From: Chrysophaeum taylorii
Lineage: Eukaryota; Sar; Pelagophyceae; Pelagomonadales; Pelagomonadaceae
Assembly (NCBI GenBank): GCA_029834535.1
Contig: JAQMWT010000568.1
Coordinates: forward strand, 1 to 28,853
Length of the DNA: 28,853 bases
Direction of reading: 5' to 3'
In this document: positions 27,609 through 28,853 of the stretch, one piece after another
Layout of the letters: the number at the start of each line of letters is the position of its first letter
How positions within the stretch are numbered: the stretch's first letter is position 1
The notes under the pieces: model-generated
What the model was told of the DNA's origin: nothing
Databases searched by the model: none
Seen by the model: only the letters and a program-made list of their open reading frames with translations
Program-made: the position numbers and the translations under genes

Positions 27609-28853
27609 TCCACAATAATTAATTGGGAAATGTCAGTGTGTCAGTGAGAGAACATTAACGGAACTCTACTTTCTGTTCAAAGCCCTATGTATGCTCGAAA
27701 CGGAAACACAAAATCTGCGTTTTGTAAAGCCGATTCATTTCAAAACGCTTCACTCGAGGCCTACTTTCTGTTCTTTGCTAAATGTATGAGCCAAAAGCAT
27801 TAATGTTTATAAAATGTTTTGTTCTTGCCACCTGCGGCGACCCTTGTAGTATCGGAGAGACCGTAGAAGTTTGAGCGAGAATCTGGGGTCGTTGCTGTAC
27901 GTACGTCTCGAGTTCGGATCCTGTTAGTATTTCGAAGGAGAAAACCCTTAGTCGTGAGTATTTCGAAGAAGAAAACCGTAGTATTCGTTGAAAAGAAAAC
28001 CCTCTCGGATGGTCGATTTCTATGCTGTATGCTGTATGCTGGTGTAGTCGAAGATCGCGAGTATTTCGAGGAAGAAAACCCTAACCTTCCGTCTTCGCCC
28101 CCCGGCCATGCCCCGTCCCACAGCGAACGTTCCGGCTGCCAACCGGCACGCCCGGGAGGCGAATAGGTGCCAACCTACGCCGGGAGGGCGGATGGCCCTC
28201 GCAAGGCTCAGGATTCGTGAGGCACCGTCCTCCATCGCCCGCAGTCAGCGATCAGGGTAAGGTTGTAGTCGTAAAAAATTTTTTTTGAAGTAAGGTTGTC
28301 GCGTGCGACGGCGATGGAGCCTTCGCCCGGCAAACGGGACGACGCGCTCGAGCCAGGGACGCGAGCCTCGACGCCGGCATCGCATGCCGGCGTTTTTACG
28401 TTCGGGGTTCTTTCGGGGTTCTGGCGCGCGCAAAAATGCGACGCGATTTCGCCTTTTTTGCGCGCGAACTCTTCGGTACGCGCGCGATGCTGTCGATCTT
28501 CCGACGGGCCGTCCTCGAGAACGCGCGCGACCGAACGAGACTCGACCGTCGACTCGGTGCATCGAGCATCGTTCCACCTTCGATACGATGCGTGCCGCCG
28601 GCTTCGTCGCCGCTGCGAGCGGCCATCGACGTCGCGACCGCGGACTCGGACTCGCCCGCGGGTTGACGTCCAGTCGACAAACCCGAAAAAAAACTCGGCG
28701 GCTCGCTCGACGGGCGGCGCTCCGCGCCGCCGGGCCCGGCGCTTCGATACGATGCGTGCCGGCGTCTTCGTCGCCGCTGCCAGCGGCCACCGCCGTCGCG
28801 ACCGCGGCCTCGGACTCTCCCCCGCTACGGATCGAAGACCACGAAAAACGCGG
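27609..28853 (+). mobile_element. 2.3-kb tandem unit U4 (cut by window end)
   Basis: Begins TCCACAATAATTAATTGGG immediately after the ACTAG of U3, and follows the U2 order through the head core (27663), AT-richer block, 176-bp block (28083-28257) and GATGGAGCC segment into the GC-rich subrepeats, where the window stops. Near 28490 it lacks a stretch of about 95-100 bp that is present in U2. Confidence 0.7.
28083..28257 (+). repeat. 176-bp dispersed block, copy 4
   Basis: Within unit U4. Nearly identical to copies 2 and 3, with GGCCATGCCCCGTCC in place of GGCCATGCACCGTCC. Confidence 0.75.

Overview
This window looks like nuclear DNA of a eukaryote, most likely a unicellular alga or other protist with few introns. 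The one clear host gene is a full-length, uninterrupted transmembrane-9 superfamily (nonaspanin/EMP70) gene, a family confined to eukaryotes. Almost everything else is GC-rich repeat or mobile DNA. I cannot name the species from sequence alone.

Layout. (1) 1-5203: a degenerate Ty1/copia LTR retrotransposon (copy A), cut at its 5' LTR by the window edge, with Gag zinc knuckles, protease, integrase, reverse transcriptase and RNase H spread over several frames. (2) 5201-10050: five head-to-tail units of about 0.75-1.2 kb. Each has a 19-bp minisatellite, a minus-strand fossil of the C-terminal part of a PIF1/Helitron-type helicase and an (ACAA/ACAG)n tract. (3) 10191-12173: the TM9SF gene, followed by about 1 kb of otherwise unique DNA with a small possible zinc-finger ORF. 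(4) 13239-14222: a sixth helicase-fossil unit, then a 176-bp dispersed block and microsatellites. (5) 14898-18560: copia copy B, with two internal deletions that remove the Gag start and the protease/integrase core, but with an open reading frame through the RT C-terminus and RNase H. (6) 18530-20335, minus strand: a nearly complete PIF1/Helitron-type helicase with two frameshifts. Its N-terminal side stops at a repeat cluster and its C-terminus ends in the LTR of copy B. (7) 20335-28853: a cluster of short repeat heads followed by tandem units of about 2.3 kb (one aberrant, two complete, one cut by the window end). Each complete unit begins TC and ends CTAG, with a small stem-loop just before the CTAG.

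The most interesting reading is that the 2.3-kb units are non-autonomous, Helitron-like rolling-circle elements arranged head to tail, next to a helicase of the kind that mobilises such elements. The evidence is the TC/CTAG ends, an A before TC at three extra partial starts, and a terminal stem that stays paired through sequence changes. This is an inference. No Rep (HUH) domain is present, and the stem-loop is closer to the end and has a longer loop than in classical Helitrons.

Other notable points: both copia copies carry VVDN where the RT active site normally reads YVDD; both carry a candidate primer-binding site matching the anticodon arm of initiator tRNA-Met (half-tRNA priming, as in Drosophila copia and yeast Ty5); and a 176-bp block recurs in five places, once inverted and diverged, with a pairing preserved in the diverged copy. 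Several frameshifts fall in homopolymers, so assembly error should be excluded before reading them as decay.
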